Source: an uncultured Clostridia bacterium (GTDB taxonomy: Bacteria; Bacillota; Clostridia; Oscillospirales; Acutalibacteraceae). Taken from it: a stretch of DNA of 64,000 nt. Where the stretch lies: contig CANQBP010000006.1 in the NCBI GenBank assembly GCA_947589415.1, positions 1 to 64,000 on the forward strand. The letters run 5' to 3'. Positions within the stretch are counted from its first letter, which is position 1; every line of letters starts with the position of its first letter. This document shows, piece by piece, positions 40,302 through 50,967 of this stretch. Both the position numbers and the translations under genes were made by a program. Below the pieces are notes generated by a model. That model saw only the letters and a program-made list of their open reading frames with translations, was not told where the DNA came from and did not search any database.

Positions 40302-41211
40302 TTACAGCGAATAACAGCAAAACCAATATCATGGCGGAGCTGCCTGCAACACTTTCCGCAGACTGCGCATACGGTAAATCTTCCTCGGAAAAAATATGAT
40401 CCGTTTTTATTTTCCCCATACGGAAAAGAATAACACAAATGACCGTAAGTATAATTCCTACTGCTCCGAACACATAAAATATTATGTTGCCGATATCCCC
40501 GCCGGTTAAAATTTTTACTGCCGCCAAAATAACGGCAAGGATATTATTCATAAAATGAACTGTAACAGCTGCAAAAAAACGTCCGGTATATATCCTTACG
40601 GCACCAAGTATCATTCCGCATAAAAATGCAAATATCATGCCGTTTATTCCAGAATGTACCAATGAGAATATAACCGCCGATATAACGACGGACATGAATA
40701 CATTATATTTCTTCAAAGAGCCTATAATACAACCTCTAAAAAGAAGCTCCTCGCATACGGCAGGAACAATACCGACAGTCGCAGCGGCAATCAAAATACT
40801 CGGTATATCGGTAACATATCCGTTAATTACCGTACCCGTTTCGAACTTAAATATATAAGCTGCTATGACCGATATAAGAAAGTTCGCCGCCGTACATGAA
40901 CCAAATCCGAAAATCACGGCGAATATCGTTGCCGAATTACTGCACAACTGTTTCTTCGGCGTTTTGACGAGGTCTGATATTTTACCGCACCTTATACGGT
41001 AAAATATTAAAAACGGGAGCATTGATATGCAGGTATCCGCTGCAAGGAAAAGCATATAATCCGTACCCGAAACTGCGGGAAAAAATTTCTTTAGTATCAA
41101 TTTCGAGATAAAATTCACAAAAATTACAAACATTCCCGCATATGCCGCAATATCAATACGTTCCTTCATTTCGGTTTTATATCGGACGGCATCGTTTTTA
41201 TACACATTCAT
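40288..41211 (-). CDS. CPBP-family intramembrane metalloprotease
   Basis: PAVCEELLFRGCIIGSL; multiple TM helices; SAVIFSLVHSGINGM. Confidence 0.9.
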   Translation of the reverse strand: MNVYKNDAVRYKTEMKERIDIAAYAGMFVIFVNFISKLILKKFFPAVSGTDYMLFLAADTCISMLPFLIFYRIRCGKISDLVKTPKKQLCSNSATIFAVIFGFGSCTAANFLISVIAAYIFKFETGTVINGYVTDIPSILIAAATVGIVPAVCEELLFRGCIIGSLKKYNVFMSVVISAVIFSLVHSGINGMIFAFLCGMILGAVRIYTGRFFAAVTVHFMNNILAVILAAVKILTGGDIGNIIFYVFGAVGIILTVICVILFRMGKIKTDHIFSEEDLPYAQSAESVAGSSAMILVLLLFAVIVEM

Positions 41212-41213
41212 AC

Positions 41214-42476
41214 TTAACTCTGACCGCTGTTTTTCATTTTTTCTGCGGCAAGCAGTACGGCAGCCTTTCCGCTATGAAAATTAAGACCACCCTGCATCCA
41301 TACGGCATAGGGTTCACGCAAAGGTGCATCTGCCGAAAGTTCAATTGAAGCTCCGAGCGTAAACGCCCCAGCCGCCATTATGACCTTACTGTCATATCCG
41401 GGCATATCCCACGGTTCAGGAGTAACAAAAGAATCTATTGGTGAAGCCGCTTGTATTCCCTGACAAAATTCTATAAGACGTCTTTCATTTCCGAGAAGTA
41501 CCGCTTGTATTATATCCCCTCTTGTTTCGTTGTATCTCGGAGTAACATCATATCCGAGAAATTCAAAAAGGGCTGCCGCAAAAACCGATGTTTTCAATGC
41601 CTCACCGGTAACGTGCGGTGCATTGAACGTACCCATAAAAAGTTCCCGATTATGTCCGAGGGTACAGCCGATCTCCCTGCCCGTACCCGGAGTTGTAAGA
41701 CGGTAGGAGCAAGCCTCTACTAAATCACGTTTTCCGGCAATATACCCGCCCGTAGGTGCAATTCCTCCGCCCGGATTTTTTATAAGTGAGCCTGCCATAA
41801 GGTCTGCAACACTTCCGGGAGCATCTTTCTCCACAAATTCGCCATAGCAGTTATCGAGCATGACTATACAATTCGGAGCAATACTCTTAGCAAGCCGTGA
41901 GATTTTTTTTATATCTTCAAAGAGCAAGGTCGGACGCAGAGAATATCCCCTTGAACGCTGGATATATACCATTTTTGTATCGGGTTTTACGGTACGTTTG
42001 ATACCGTCATAATCAATACCGCCATCGGGAAGCAAATCAACCTGTTCATAATTTATACCAAACTCCTTTAATGAACCGCTGCTGCCGCCGCCAATGCCGA
42101 TAACACCCTGAAGAGTATCATACGGCACTCCCGTCACGGATACCATAGTATCTCCTGGTCGAAGTACGCCAAAAAGCGCAACCGTAAGTGTATGTGTCCC
42201 GCTTGCAAAATTATGGCGCACAAGAGCGTCCTCCGTATCAAACACTTCGGCATATATTTTGTCTAAAGTTTCACGTCCCCTGTCGCCGTAGCCGTAACCT
42301 GTCGAGGCGGCGAAACAGCTTTCGCTTACTTTTGCATTCTGAAATGCCCTAAGCATTTTAAGCTGATTATATTCAGTAATGCTGTCAATTTTCTCAAAAT
42401 AGGGAAGCACGGTTTTCATAGTTTTTTCTCCGAGTTCCCTTATCTCCGAAGATATACCAAAAAAATTATTTTCCAT
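41214..42476 (-). CDS. Methionine gamma-lyase-like/aluminium resistance family protein (PLP)
   Basis: ASTGYGYGDRGRETLDKIYAEVF; VRHNFASGTHTL; MLDNCYGEFVE; SLIKNPGGGIAPTGGYIAGK. Confidence 0.92.
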   Translation of the reverse strand: MENNFFGISSEIRELGEKTMKTVLPYFEKIDSITEYNQLKMLRAFQNAKVSESCFAASTGYGYGDRGRETLDKIYAEVFDTEDALVRHNFASGTHTLTVALFGVLRPGDTMVSVTGVPYDTLQGVIGIGGGSSGSLKEFGINYEQVDLLPDGGIDYDGIKRTVKPDTKMVYIQRSRGYSLRPTLLFEDIKKISRLAKSIAPNCIVMLDNCYGEFVEKDAPGSVADLMAGSLIKNPGGGIAPTGGYIAGKRDLVEACSYRLTTPGTGREIGCTLGHNRELFMGTFNAPHVTGEALKTSVFAAALFEFLGYDVTPRYNETRGDIIQAVLLGNERRLIEFCQGIQAASPIDSFVTPEPWDMPGYDSKVIMAAGAFTLGASIELSADAPLREPYAVWMQGGLNFHSGKAAVLLAAEKMKNSGQS

Positions 42477-42489
42477 TTTTCCTTTCTCC

Positions 42490-43266
42490 TCATACTATTT
42501 GCGGTCGGTATATATAAAATTCTCCGTAATTGCAAAATCCGAGTCTTTTATAAAAAAACTCATTTTCCTTCCCTGCCGTCATAATAAATATGTTTCTTTT
42601 ACCAAGTCTGTTTATCAGTAAGCTGATGCTCAGCGAACCGTATCCGAGCTTTCTGTATTCGGGGTGTGTGCATACGGCACCGATTATAGCAGAATTATCC
42701 GTCATGGCAGTTGTCATGGCATACGATACTAATGTATCACCCGACATAACTGCACAACAGTCTGCACATGAATGACGAAGATTATGAGATGTGTCAAGAA
42801 TGAAATCCTCGTATGACGGACTCTCAAAACCTTTGCCTCCGCACATCTCCAAAAGTTTATGTACAGATGATAAATCGGGGGAAAAATCCGCCGTACAATT
42901 GCCGATACGACAGTCAATGATTTTTTCCCTCTCCAATTTCATTACAAAACCGCATTCGCTGTTTTCAAACAGTTTTCCCACGCTTAAAACACTTGAAGCG
43001 CCGACAATATTGACAAATTCCGCTATTTCGTCAACATCGGCATTTTCACCGAGCCATACAGTCATATCCCCGCCGTATTTTACTAAAACAGCCGCCGGGA
43101 CATTCTCTTTATCATACTGTACCCAAAGTGAAATAAGACCGCTATAATTTCCGTAGCCGTTTATAAGAAACAGTATTCGGCATGAGCATATATCTGCACA
43201 TTCGCTGCAAAGCGCGGAAATCACACTTATTTTTTCTTTATCCCCGCAGTCTGCATAATAAATCAT
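42490..43266 (-). CDS. GNAT-family N-acetyltransferase
   Basis: C-terminal CTHPEYRKLGYGSLSISLLINRL; start likely MIYYADCGD. Confidence 0.75.
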   Translation of the reverse strand: MIYYADCGDKEKISVISALCSECADICSCRILFLINGYGNYSGLISLWVQYDKENVPAAVLVKYGGDMTVWLGENADVDEIAEFVNIVGASSVLSVGKLFENSECGFVMKLEREKIIDCRIGNCTADFSPDLSSVHKLLEMCGGKGFESPSYEDFILDTSHNLRHSCADCCAVMSGDTLVSYAMTTAMTDNSAIIGAVCTHPEYRKLGYGSLSISLLINRLGKRNIFIMTAGKENEFFYKRLGFCNYGEFYIYRPQIV

Positions 43267-44291
43267 ATGCTGCCTGCTATATTTTCGGCAAGTGCATATA
43301 CAATTCTGCATACCGACCCTGCATCATCTTCAAATATCATGCTGCTTGAAGAATGAAGATACCTGCACGGTACTGACACGGCAATAGTACGCACACCGCC
43401 CCTTGAACGATGTATTGCCCCCGCATCATTTCCGCCCGCAATCATTGTTTTCGTCTGTATCTTAATATTTTTTTCCTTAGCTATATTCATTGCAAGGGCA
43501 TAGTATTCCTTATCATAAATAGTTGATCTGTCCATAAAGGAAACGACTGCGCCATTTCCTAAAATGCATACCCTTTTTTCATCTTCCGCAGCAGGAAGAT
43601 CCGCCGCCGTTGTCGCCTCTATTACTATTGCACTGTCCGGTGCAACGGTGTATGCCGCAACTGTCGATCCTCTCAGACCGACTTCTTCCTGAACACAAAA
43701 AACAAAATACATATCATACGGCAATTCCGATTTTATCATATTGATAAGTACAAAACAACCAAAACGATCGTCAATAGCTTTTCCTATTATCCTACCGTAT
43801 TTATTTTCATACGGACTGTCAAATACCGCACTGTCGCCGGGACGAACGTATTTTTCGGCTTCCTCTTTATTCTTTGCGCCAATATCTATACAAAGCGTTT
43901 TCACGGGCGGATTTTTCCCTTTCCCGTCCGAATCTGTCAAATGAATCGGTGTTGAGCATACCGAACCGGGAATTTTATCTTTGCCTACCAAAAGCTGTTT
44001 CGCAAAAACCGCACTATCGTTAATTCCGCCTACACATTCAAATTTTAACATTCCGTTATCAAGTATATCCGTTATAATAAAACCGACTTCATCCATATGT
44101 GCGGAAAGCATAAGTTTTCTTTTTGCCCTTTCTTTTCCTTTTTTGAAAACTATCACATTGCCCATAGGATCAACATTGATTTCGTCGGCAAAGGGACGAA
44201 TTTCATCAAGAATGATATTTGCGACCGCCTTTTCGTCACCCGATATCCCGCACGTTTTACACAATTTTTCAAGAAGTCCGATATCTTTCAT
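43263..44291 (-). CDS. M42-family metallopeptidase
   Basis: LSAHMDEVGFIIT; AIDDRFGCFVLI; CVQEEVGLRGS; GGNDAGAIHRSRGG. Confidence 0.94.
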   Translation of the reverse strand: MKDIGLLEKLCKTCGISGDEKAVANIILDEIRPFADEINVDPMGNVIVFKKGKERAKRKLMLSAHMDEVGFIITDILDNGMLKFECVGGINDSAVFAKQLLVGKDKIPGSVCSTPIHLTDSDGKGKNPPVKTLCIDIGAKNKEEAEKYVRPGDSAVFDSPYENKYGRIIGKAIDDRFGCFVLINMIKSELPYDMYFVFCVQEEVGLRGSTVAAYTVAPDSAIVIEATTAADLPAAEDEKRVCILGNGAVVSFMDRSTIYDKEYYALAMNIAKEKNIKIQTKTMIAGGNDAGAIHRSRGGVRTIAVSVPCRYLHSSSSMIFEDDAGSVCRIVYALAENIAGSI

Positions 44292-45314
44292 TTAAAAAGC
44301 TCCTCCCTCTGAAATATATACGAATAAAATCTCTGCAGCTTTTTCTATATCTCCCATATAAACCGTTTCCGTTTGTGTATGCATATTTTTTACCGGAACG
44401 GATAATACACCGCACGGTACTCCTCTGCGGGAAATTGAAATTCCGTCCGCATTGGTTCCCGTATTTCCGCCGTCCGTTTCAAAATCACAATCAGCACCGA
44501 TTTTATGTGCAATATCAATAAGCCTGTCCGTGACCTTTTTTGAAAGCACGGGAGCTATGCTGATTATTGCACCGCAGCCGTGTTCCCCGCTTTTTTCCGA
44601 CGGCACACCCGACTGTTTGGCAAATCCGACATCGACAACTACCGCCTCATCGGGTGCAAGTTCAAAAGCCGCTGTTTTTGCTCCGCTTTCATTTGTTTCC
44701 TCTTGTGAGGAAAATACGAGGGATACCCTGCACGGCAAGTCCTTTCCCGAAAGTTTTTCGGCTAATCCTATAAGTGCGGCACAACCGGCACGGTTATCAA
44801 GCGCTGACACGGTGACTTCATCATTCAGTAATTCTCTGAAATTACTTTTCACGATTATGCTGTCGCCAAGATTTACGAGCCGTTTTACCTCTTCGGGAGT
44901 CATGCCGACATCTACCCATATACTGTCACGGCTTAACGGTTCTTCCGATTTTGTAAGGTGAGGCGGCATTACACACACAACACCCAAAATATCCTCTTTG
45001 CCGTTTACCGTAACCGCACTTCCCGGTAAAGCACGCAAATCCACACCGCCTACGGGTTCAGCCTTTATAAATCCCCTTTTATCTATATAAGTTACGGTAA
45101 GACCTATCCTATCAATATGAGCATCTATCATTATATGGCGGCAACTGTTTCTGTCGCCCATTTCGGCTATAATATTCCCGTTTGACATTCTCACGGAGTT
45201 TGCCTTTCCGTCAAGCAGGCTTTTTATAATATCATACATATCACTTTCTCTGCCCGACATACCCTTTTCCGTGCATAACTTTTTGAGTATCTCTTTCATT
45301 CTTTTAATTCTCAC
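44292..45314 (-). CDS. M42-family metallopeptidase (second copy)
   Basis: IDAHIDRIGLTVTYI; ALDNRAGCAALIGLAE; SSQEETNESGAKTA; GGNTGTNADGISISRRGVP. Confidence 0.9.
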   Translation of the reverse strand: MRIKRMKEILKKLCTEKGMSGRESDMYDIIKSLLDGKANSVRMSNGNIIAEMGDRNSCRHIMIDAHIDRIGLTVTYIDKRGFIKAEPVGGVDLRALPGSAVTVNGKEDILGVVCVMPPHLTKSEEPLSRDSIWVDVGMTPEEVKRLVNLGDSIIVKSNFRELLNDEVTVSALDNRAGCAALIGLAEKLSGKDLPCRVSLVFSSQEETNESGAKTAAFELAPDEAVVVDVGFAKQSGVPSEKSGEHGCGAIISIAPVLSKKVTDRLIDIAHKIGADCDFETDGGNTGTNADGISISRRGVPCGVLSVPVKNMHTQTETVYMGDIEKAAEILFVYISEGGAF

Positions 45315-45338
45315 TTTCCTAAAAAATAATGCCTGCTG

Positions 45339-45710
45339 TCAGTCTTGTGCAGAAACCTTGATCGAAACGACTGAATGTTCATCGCAAAGATCTTCCGCTT
45401 TTCCGTCAGAAAAATCATACACATTTGCCCACATAGCATCATTTTCACTCTTGTCGGCAACCGCACCGCAGATATCATTCCGAAACAAATATGTTTCGTC
45501 CGTAATCGGTACTATACCCTTTACATCATAGGCACTTATAGTTTCAAAACTACTCTCTTGTTCCTGCTTACTCTGTTGACTGTTATCATCCGAATGTGAA
45601 GAAGATTTATCAGACGTACTGTTTTCCCCCTCCGAAACAGACGAAAATTCGTCCAAAGAAGCAGTTTCATCTTGCGACTGTACGGACGTCTGCTGCGGAA
45701 TATTTGACAT
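45339..45710 (-). CDS. Hypothetical Ser/Asp-rich protein without an obvious signal peptide
   Basis: 123 aa, low-complexity N-terminal half. Confidence 0.4.
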   Translation of the reverse strand: MSNIPQQTSVQSQDETASLDEFSSVSEGENSTSDKSSSHSDDNSQQSKQEQESSFETISAYDVKGIVPITDETYLFRNDICGAVADKSENDAMWANVYDFSDGKAEDLCDEHSVVSIKVSAQD

Positions 45711-45749
45711 ATTTATTATTTCCGCAAAAAATAATACATAATTTTATAA

Positions 45750-47143
45750 CTACTTCATTTCATTCACTATTCTCTTAAAGTGCAATCCTTTCTCCGCAAA
45801 ATTTTTATACATATCGAAACTCGCACTTGCGGGTGACATAGCGACTATATCGCCGCTGACAGCATTTTCCCTTGCAGCAGCCACGGCCTCCTCCATATTG
45901 TTTACACGTATTATAACCGGATTATTTTCGCAATAATTCGGTGCGGCTTTTACGGCAGCTTCTATTTTATCAGCCGTTGCTCCGAAAAGAATAAGAACCT
46001 TAACCGTATCGGGTACTGCCCTTCCCATATCGTCATACGGGATTTTTTTGTCATAACCGCCTGCAATAAGTATTATTTTCTGTTCAAACAGCGACAGCAT
46101 ACCCTTTACTGTTCTTGTAGGACTTGTGCCAATGGCGTCATTATAGTACCTCACACCATTAAACTCCCTTACAAGCTCTGCACGGTGTTCAACACCCCCG
46201 AATGTCCTTGCAGTCTTTATGATAGTTTCCTTATCGGCCAATCCCCAAACTGCGGCAATGGCTGCCAGATAATTTTCTATATTATGAAGTCCCGGAATTT
46301 TTATGTCCGAAGCAGTCATTATCTCGGTTTCTTTTCCGTATTCATTAACGGTTATTTTTCCGTCATCACTCATATATACACCGTTTTCGGGCTTATCCCT
46401 GCGTGAGAAGAAATATACACTTCCCCTTGCCTCATCTTTAAAGGAGCAGACAATATCATTATCCAGATTAAGCACTGCCTTACCAAAAGCGTTTTGGTGC
46501 AGTATTATATTTTTCTTCGAGTCCGTATATTCCTGCATATCCTTATGGATATCAAGATGATTTGGAGCAAGATTTGTAACAACGGCAATATCGGGACTCT
46601 TTCTCATAGATATCAGTTGAAAGCTCGACAACTCAACAACTGCTATATCATCAAATTTTATGCTTTCTATATCCGGCAGAAGCGGTCTGCCTATATTTCC
46701 GCCGAGATGTACGTTATAGCCTTGAGCCTTGAGAATCTCGGAAATTATAGTCGTTGTTGTTGTTTTCCCGTCACTTCCCGTGACCGCAATTATTCTGCAC
46801 GGACACAAATCAAAGAAAACTTCCATTTCACTTGTGACGACCGTACCGTGTTTTCTTGCCTCAACCAGTTCCGGCATATAGAATTTCATTCCCGGTGTAC
46901 GGAATATAATATCCGCACCGATATCTTTTAAATAATTTTCGCCAAATCTGAGTTGTGCGCCGTATTGTTCGGCAAGCTCGGCATTTTCTTTCAATAAGCT
47001 GCGCTCCCTTTTATCACAAGCAAGCACATCGGCACCGTATTTTTTAAATAATTTTATAAGCGGCAGATTACTTCCTCCGATACCGCAAAAAGCAACCTTT
47101 TTACCTTTTACATAATTAAAAAAATCAACAATTTTACTATCCA
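45750..47143 (-). CDS. murD: UDP-N-acetylmuramoylalanine--D-glutamate ligase
   Basis: VTGSDGKTTTTTIISEIL; NLAPNHLDIH; YYNDAIGTSPTRT; start likely MDSKIVDFF. Confidence 0.94.
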
Positions 47144-47433
47144 TAAATACAATCTCCCCCAAACAAAAATCAAAAAACACTCTGCTTTTTAATTATATGA
47201 CAATCCACACCAAAAATCAAGCCGAACTCATTATCGGAAAAAACCCCTTTGCCAAAACTAAAGTTTCTCCCTGTACCGTTTTTTCAAAAACTATATTTTG
47301 TGATTAAAATTACATCGGTTATGCGGCACATATTTTCAAAGGTTGATTTACATACAAACCGTAGGGTCATTCCGACTACACGTCCTAATACCACAAGAAC
47401 CGACTTGAGTTTTTTATCCCCATTTAAGCATTA

Positions 47434-47467
47434 AGGAACTGCATACCTTTGGGGGCACGCAGTTCCT
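47434..47467 (-). terminator. Terminator at the 3' end of the sortase operon
   Basis: GGAACTGC ... GCAGTTCC. Confidence 0.6.
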
Positions 47468-47480
47468 CTTGTTCCTAAAT

Positions 47481-48227
47481 TCAATTATTTTTATCAATGA
47501 CCGGGCCGGATATCAGCTTTGCATATACAAAACATCTGTACGGGGTCAAGTTAAGCTCGTCAAAAGGATAACAGGTGTACATTATGAGATTTTCATAATT
47601 AAGGCTGAAATCATATGCACTCGAATCGGTACTTTGTTTAACTTGAATATCCGTTATTTCATATGTATATGTTCCGTAATATGTCCTTATGATGACTTTT
47701 TGACCTTTTTGGGCATATTTAAAGCCGTTAAACGCGGTATTGTTATGCCCTGCAATCATTACTGTTTTTCCGTATCCGGGAATATATCCGCCGCTGTACA
47801 TACCAACGCCGTTATTTAGCTCGTAATTTCCATCTCCGAAATAAAGCGCCGTATATATCTGGCAGTCCTCAATTATAACCTCCCCCAAACGCTGACCGTA
47901 ATAGGGATATGTTACAGATGACAGAGGAATATTTTTTTGTTCTTTCGGTTTTATATCCAAGACGGTCTTTTCCTCATGTACACTTTCCTCTTTCACGGCA
48001 CTGCTTTCCTCAACAGGTACAAAAATATCGTGACAATCGGGATCTATACTTATATCCTCACTGTTAAAATATGATCTGCTCATTTCGGAAAATTCTTTAA
48101 AACAGGGATATAATGCGCCTAAACTCAAAAAAAGGATTAGTACACAAAAGACAACGGGAAGAATTATAAAATTCAACCCGTCTGCTAAATGCTTTGAAGA
48201 GCGACCTTTTTTCATAAAATCAGCCAC
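47481..48227 (-). CDS. Sortase (class not assigned; class D-like)
   Basis: N-terminal TM; VMIAGHNNTAFNGF (His), LIMYTCYPFDEL (Cys), TPYRCFVYAK (Arg). Confidence 0.88.
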   Translation of the reverse strand: MADFMKKGRSSKHLADGLNFIILPVVFCVLILFLSLGALYPCFKEFSEMSRSYFNSEDISIDPDCHDIFVPVEESSAVKEESVHEEKTVLDIKPKEQKNIPLSSVTYPYYGQRLGEVIIEDCQIYTALYFGDGNYELNNGVGMYSGGYIPGYGKTVMIAGHNNTAFNGFKYAQKGQKVIIRTYYGTYTYEITDIQVKQSTDSSAYDFSLNYENLIMYTCYPFDELNLTPYRCFVYAKLISGPVIDKNN

Positions 48228-48254
48228 CTTTTTATCATACCTGTCAACACGATC

Positions 48255-49118
48255 TCAACGACCTATGGCCTTAAGATATTTCTGACGGTATACAACGAAG
48301 CCAATCACGGATAAAAACAAAAGTATCCCGGCAAATATCCAAAAATACATAAACAACGAATTAAAATATCCTACAAAAAGGTTATACAAAGAACGCGTAG
48401 CCAAATTTATCTTTGGAATTATCCCGCTCGAATACACAACTATCGGTACAACAGCCACGCTGAGAAAACCGGCTCCAAGACCGTATGTAAGGTATCTGTA
48501 TCGGCGATGTTTATATCTATTGGTGAAGAATATAATCGCCGCAACCGCCAGCACCGCTGCTGCAATTCCGATAACAGCAACTGTTAAAGGCGTATCAACA
48601 TTTTTGATATATTTCGCAAGAACCTCGAAAAACGGTATTTTTACCGTTTTTACATAGATAGACGAAGCCTCGTTGACAAAATGCAGAATACTGTTTTCAT
48701 CTGCCTTTTTATTATCAATATTATTCTCATCAATATAAACATTAACTGCATCGATCAAACTTTGCTTAAATTTATCCGTATCAACAAGCTCACTCGAACC
48801 GGTGTAAAAAGCCGATATGTATGTCCTTTCAATCTCCACCATATCAAGACCTCTTACAAAATCATCAAAAAATTCATCCGGCAAGCCGCTCGCATGACCG
48901 AGATCCTGCAACTCATCGCATAATTCATCTTTCGTCATTTCGTAATAACCCGAATTAGCCATTGATTCGAGCATGAAATCCTTTGAGAAAAACGTAAACT
49001 TCAAAACAAGACATACCGAAAGTAAAAAAAGCAAAAATCCGAGTATAAATGAAAGGAAACCGTAAACCACGGACTTAAAATTAAATCTTTTTCCGGAATC
49101 CGACATACTGCACCTCAC
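48255..49118 (-). CDS. Hypothetical multi-TM protein between two sortases
   Basis: TM1, extracytoplasmic domain of about 140 aa, then about three TM helices; start coincides with the sortase stop. Confidence 0.6.
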   Translation of the reverse strand: MRCSMSDSGKRFNFKSVVYGFLSFILGFLLFLLSVCLVLKFTFFSKDFMLESMANSGYYEMTKDELCDELQDLGHASGLPDEFFDDFVRGLDMVEIERTYISAFYTGSSELVDTDKFKQSLIDAVNVYIDENNIDNKKADENSILHFVNEASSIYVKTVKIPFFEVLAKYIKNVDTPLTVAVIGIAAAVLAVAAIIFFTNRYKHRRYRYLTYGLGAGFLSVAVVPIVVYSSGIIPKINLATRSLYNLFVGYFNSLFMYFWIFAGILLFLSVIGFVVYRQKYLKAIGR

Positions 49119-49832
49119 TTAATGTTTATTATCCAGAGCAGGCCCCGATACAAATTTCGCATATACAAAACATCTTTGCGGTGTAAGTCCCAACTCATCA
49201 AAAGGATAACAGGTATACATTATCAGATTTTCATAATCTGCTCCAAGATTACAAGCATCGACATCATCTTCGTTTACAATTTTTATGTCATTTATTTCAT
49301 AAACATAATTTCCGTAACTTGTACGTATCTTAACCTTCTGTCCCTTCTCTGCATATTTAAGACCGTTAAAGAAGGTATTATTATGTCCGGCAACAAGTAT
49401 TGTTTTTCCGTAACCGGGAATGAAGCTTCCCGTAAACACACCTACACCGTTATTAAGCTCGTTTACTCCGTCATTGAAGAACAGCTTAGCTTCAATCTGA
49501 CAGTCTTCAATAATCAGCTCTCCGAATTGGTCGCCGTATGACGGGAACTCAACTTGTGACATTGGCACTACTTTTCGTTCGGATGAGGAATTTTCTTTAT
49601 CTTCATCTTCATCTTCGTCCTCTTCCTCTATCGGAACAAAAATATTGTCATATCCTGTCGAAAAATCTCTCTCGCCATCCGAAAAGAACATTTGAGCCAT
49701 AGAAATAAAATTACCCGACGCCGAATAAACCGCAGCCGTGCTTATGCCGATTATAAGCACACAAAAGATAATGGGAAGAATTATAAAATTCTTCCCACCT
49801 ATCGAACGATGTGAGGTTCGATGCTTATGCAT
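49119..49832 (-). CDS. Sortase (paralogue)
   Basis: TILVAGHNNTFFNGLKYA, LIMYTCYPFDELGLTPQRCFVYAK; acidic EEEDEDEDEDKE linker. Confidence 0.9.
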   Translation of the reverse strand: MHKHRTSHRSIGGKNFIILPIIFCVLIIGISTAAVYSASGNFISMAQMFFSDGERDFSTGYDNIFVPIEEEDEDEDEDKENSSSERKVVPMSQVEFPSYGDQFGELIIEDCQIEAKLFFNDGVNELNNGVGVFTGSFIPGYGKTILVAGHNNTFFNGLKYAEKGQKVKIRTSYGNYVYEINDIKIVNEDDVDACNLGADYENLIMYTCYPFDELGLTPQRCFVYAKFVSGPALDNKH

Positions 49833-50409
49833 CTACGGACTCTTTCTTAGAAGCCTTTGCAAGGTAGATACCTGCTGCCGATACCATAAGGATACCGACA
49901 CCTGCAACTGCTGCTACGGAAGGAACGTCGAAACCTGTTGTTTTGATCGGGTCATTGCTGCTTGAAGGACCACTGCTGCTGCCGGGAGTCTTATCGCTGG
50001 GAACAGAAACGACAACCTTACCGCCCGAAAGCGATACCTTAACGCCGAGATTTGCATTATCAGAAGCAGCCTGAGCATAACCCATGAGCTTATCCTTGTC
50101 GATTTCTGCAAGACTCTTAGCACCGGACTGAGCAACATAATCCTTAGCTGCATCAATCTGAGTGATGATAGCGTTAGCCTGATCATCAGTAAGATCTACA
50201 TCATTGAGGAGATAGTTCTCAGCCTCGTTAATTCTTGCCTGCGGAAGAGATACGGTTTTGCCGTTGCTAAGTGTAACACCACCCTTAAGCTCCGTCATAA
50301 CCTTTTCCTCAGCAGCATTAAGACCTGCTGCAGAAGCAACAGCCGTTGCGGAAACTGCAACTATTGCAGAGAGCATAGCCGCAGAAAGAACCTTAAGTAC
50401 TTTTTTCAT
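49825..50409 (-). CDS. Secreted cell-surface protein, candidate sortase substrate 1
   Basis: Signal peptide MKKVLKVLSAAMLSAIVAVSATAVASAAG; C-terminal DPIKTTGFDVPSVAAVAGVGILMVSAAGIYLAKASKK (motif, hydrophobic, basic tail). Confidence 0.75.
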   Translation of the reverse strand: MKKVLKVLSAAMLSAIVAVSATAVASAAGLNAAEEKVMTELKGGVTLSNGKTVSLPQARINEAENYLLNDVDLTDDQANAIITQIDAAKDYVAQSGAKSLAEIDKDKLMGYAQAASDNANLGVKVSLSGGKVVVSVPSDKTPGSSSGPSSSNDPIKTTGFDVPSVAAVAGVGILMVSAAGIYLAKASKKESVDA

Positions 50410-50426
50410 TGGTAATTACTTCCTTT

Positions 50427-50447
50427 CTATAAATATGAATTGGACAT
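50427..50447 (-). promoter_or_regulatory. Leader micro-ORF MSNSYL* upstream of surface protein 1
   Basis: ATGTCCAATTCATATTTATAG with SD-like GAGGGG upstream; stop abuts the AAAGGAAG SD of the main ORF. Confidence 0.35.
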
Positions 50448-50540
50448 CAGTGAGACCCCTCAAGAATCGCAAGCATTCAATTCGGGATATCCGTTCGTCA
50501 GCGAATACGCATACCGAAACTCCTAATCCAATCTGCTATA

Positions 50541-50569
50541 ATTATAATATCAAACAAACAATTTGTCAA
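50541..50569 (-). promoter_or_regulatory. Perfect sigma-A promoter for surface protein 1
   Basis: TTGACA - 17 nt - TATAAT (reverse strand). Confidence 0.8.
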
Positions 50570-50828
50570 TCACTAATTCACGAATAACAAAGTTTTGTAT
50601 ATAAACCTACAAAAATTCTCTTAAAATTCGCACATAAAATAAACAATTTGCATAAATTAACATCTATTTATTTACATTTTCGGAATTTTCAGTCATTAAA
50701 TATTACATTACATTTTACAAAATTTAACTTTAATTTCAGTGTTTTTTCCCTCACGGAAATATATCAAGTCTTTTATCACATATTTCTATAAATACCATAC
50801 TTTTCACAAATCAAACTTATAAAAAGTA

Positions 50829-50867
50829 TTTATCGGCGTCTGCGTTTTTTCCGCAAATGCCGATAAA
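50829..50867 (-). terminator. Terminator downstream of surface protein 2
   Basis: TTTATCGGC ... GCCGATAAA; TACTTTTT follows on the minus strand. Confidence 0.65.
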
Positions 50868-50967
50868 TTTCCGTTTCAAGACCCGCCAAAATCCGTACAG
50901 AATTTAAAGCGCATATGCATCAATATAAACTTTCGGGCTTTTATAACGAATTGCCACACATTCATAC

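Noticed and set aside
49590-49630. Short (ATCTTC)-like tandem repeat
   Set aside because: Encodes the acidic EEEDEDEDEDKE linker of the sortase; codon-level repetition, too short to call as a functional repeat
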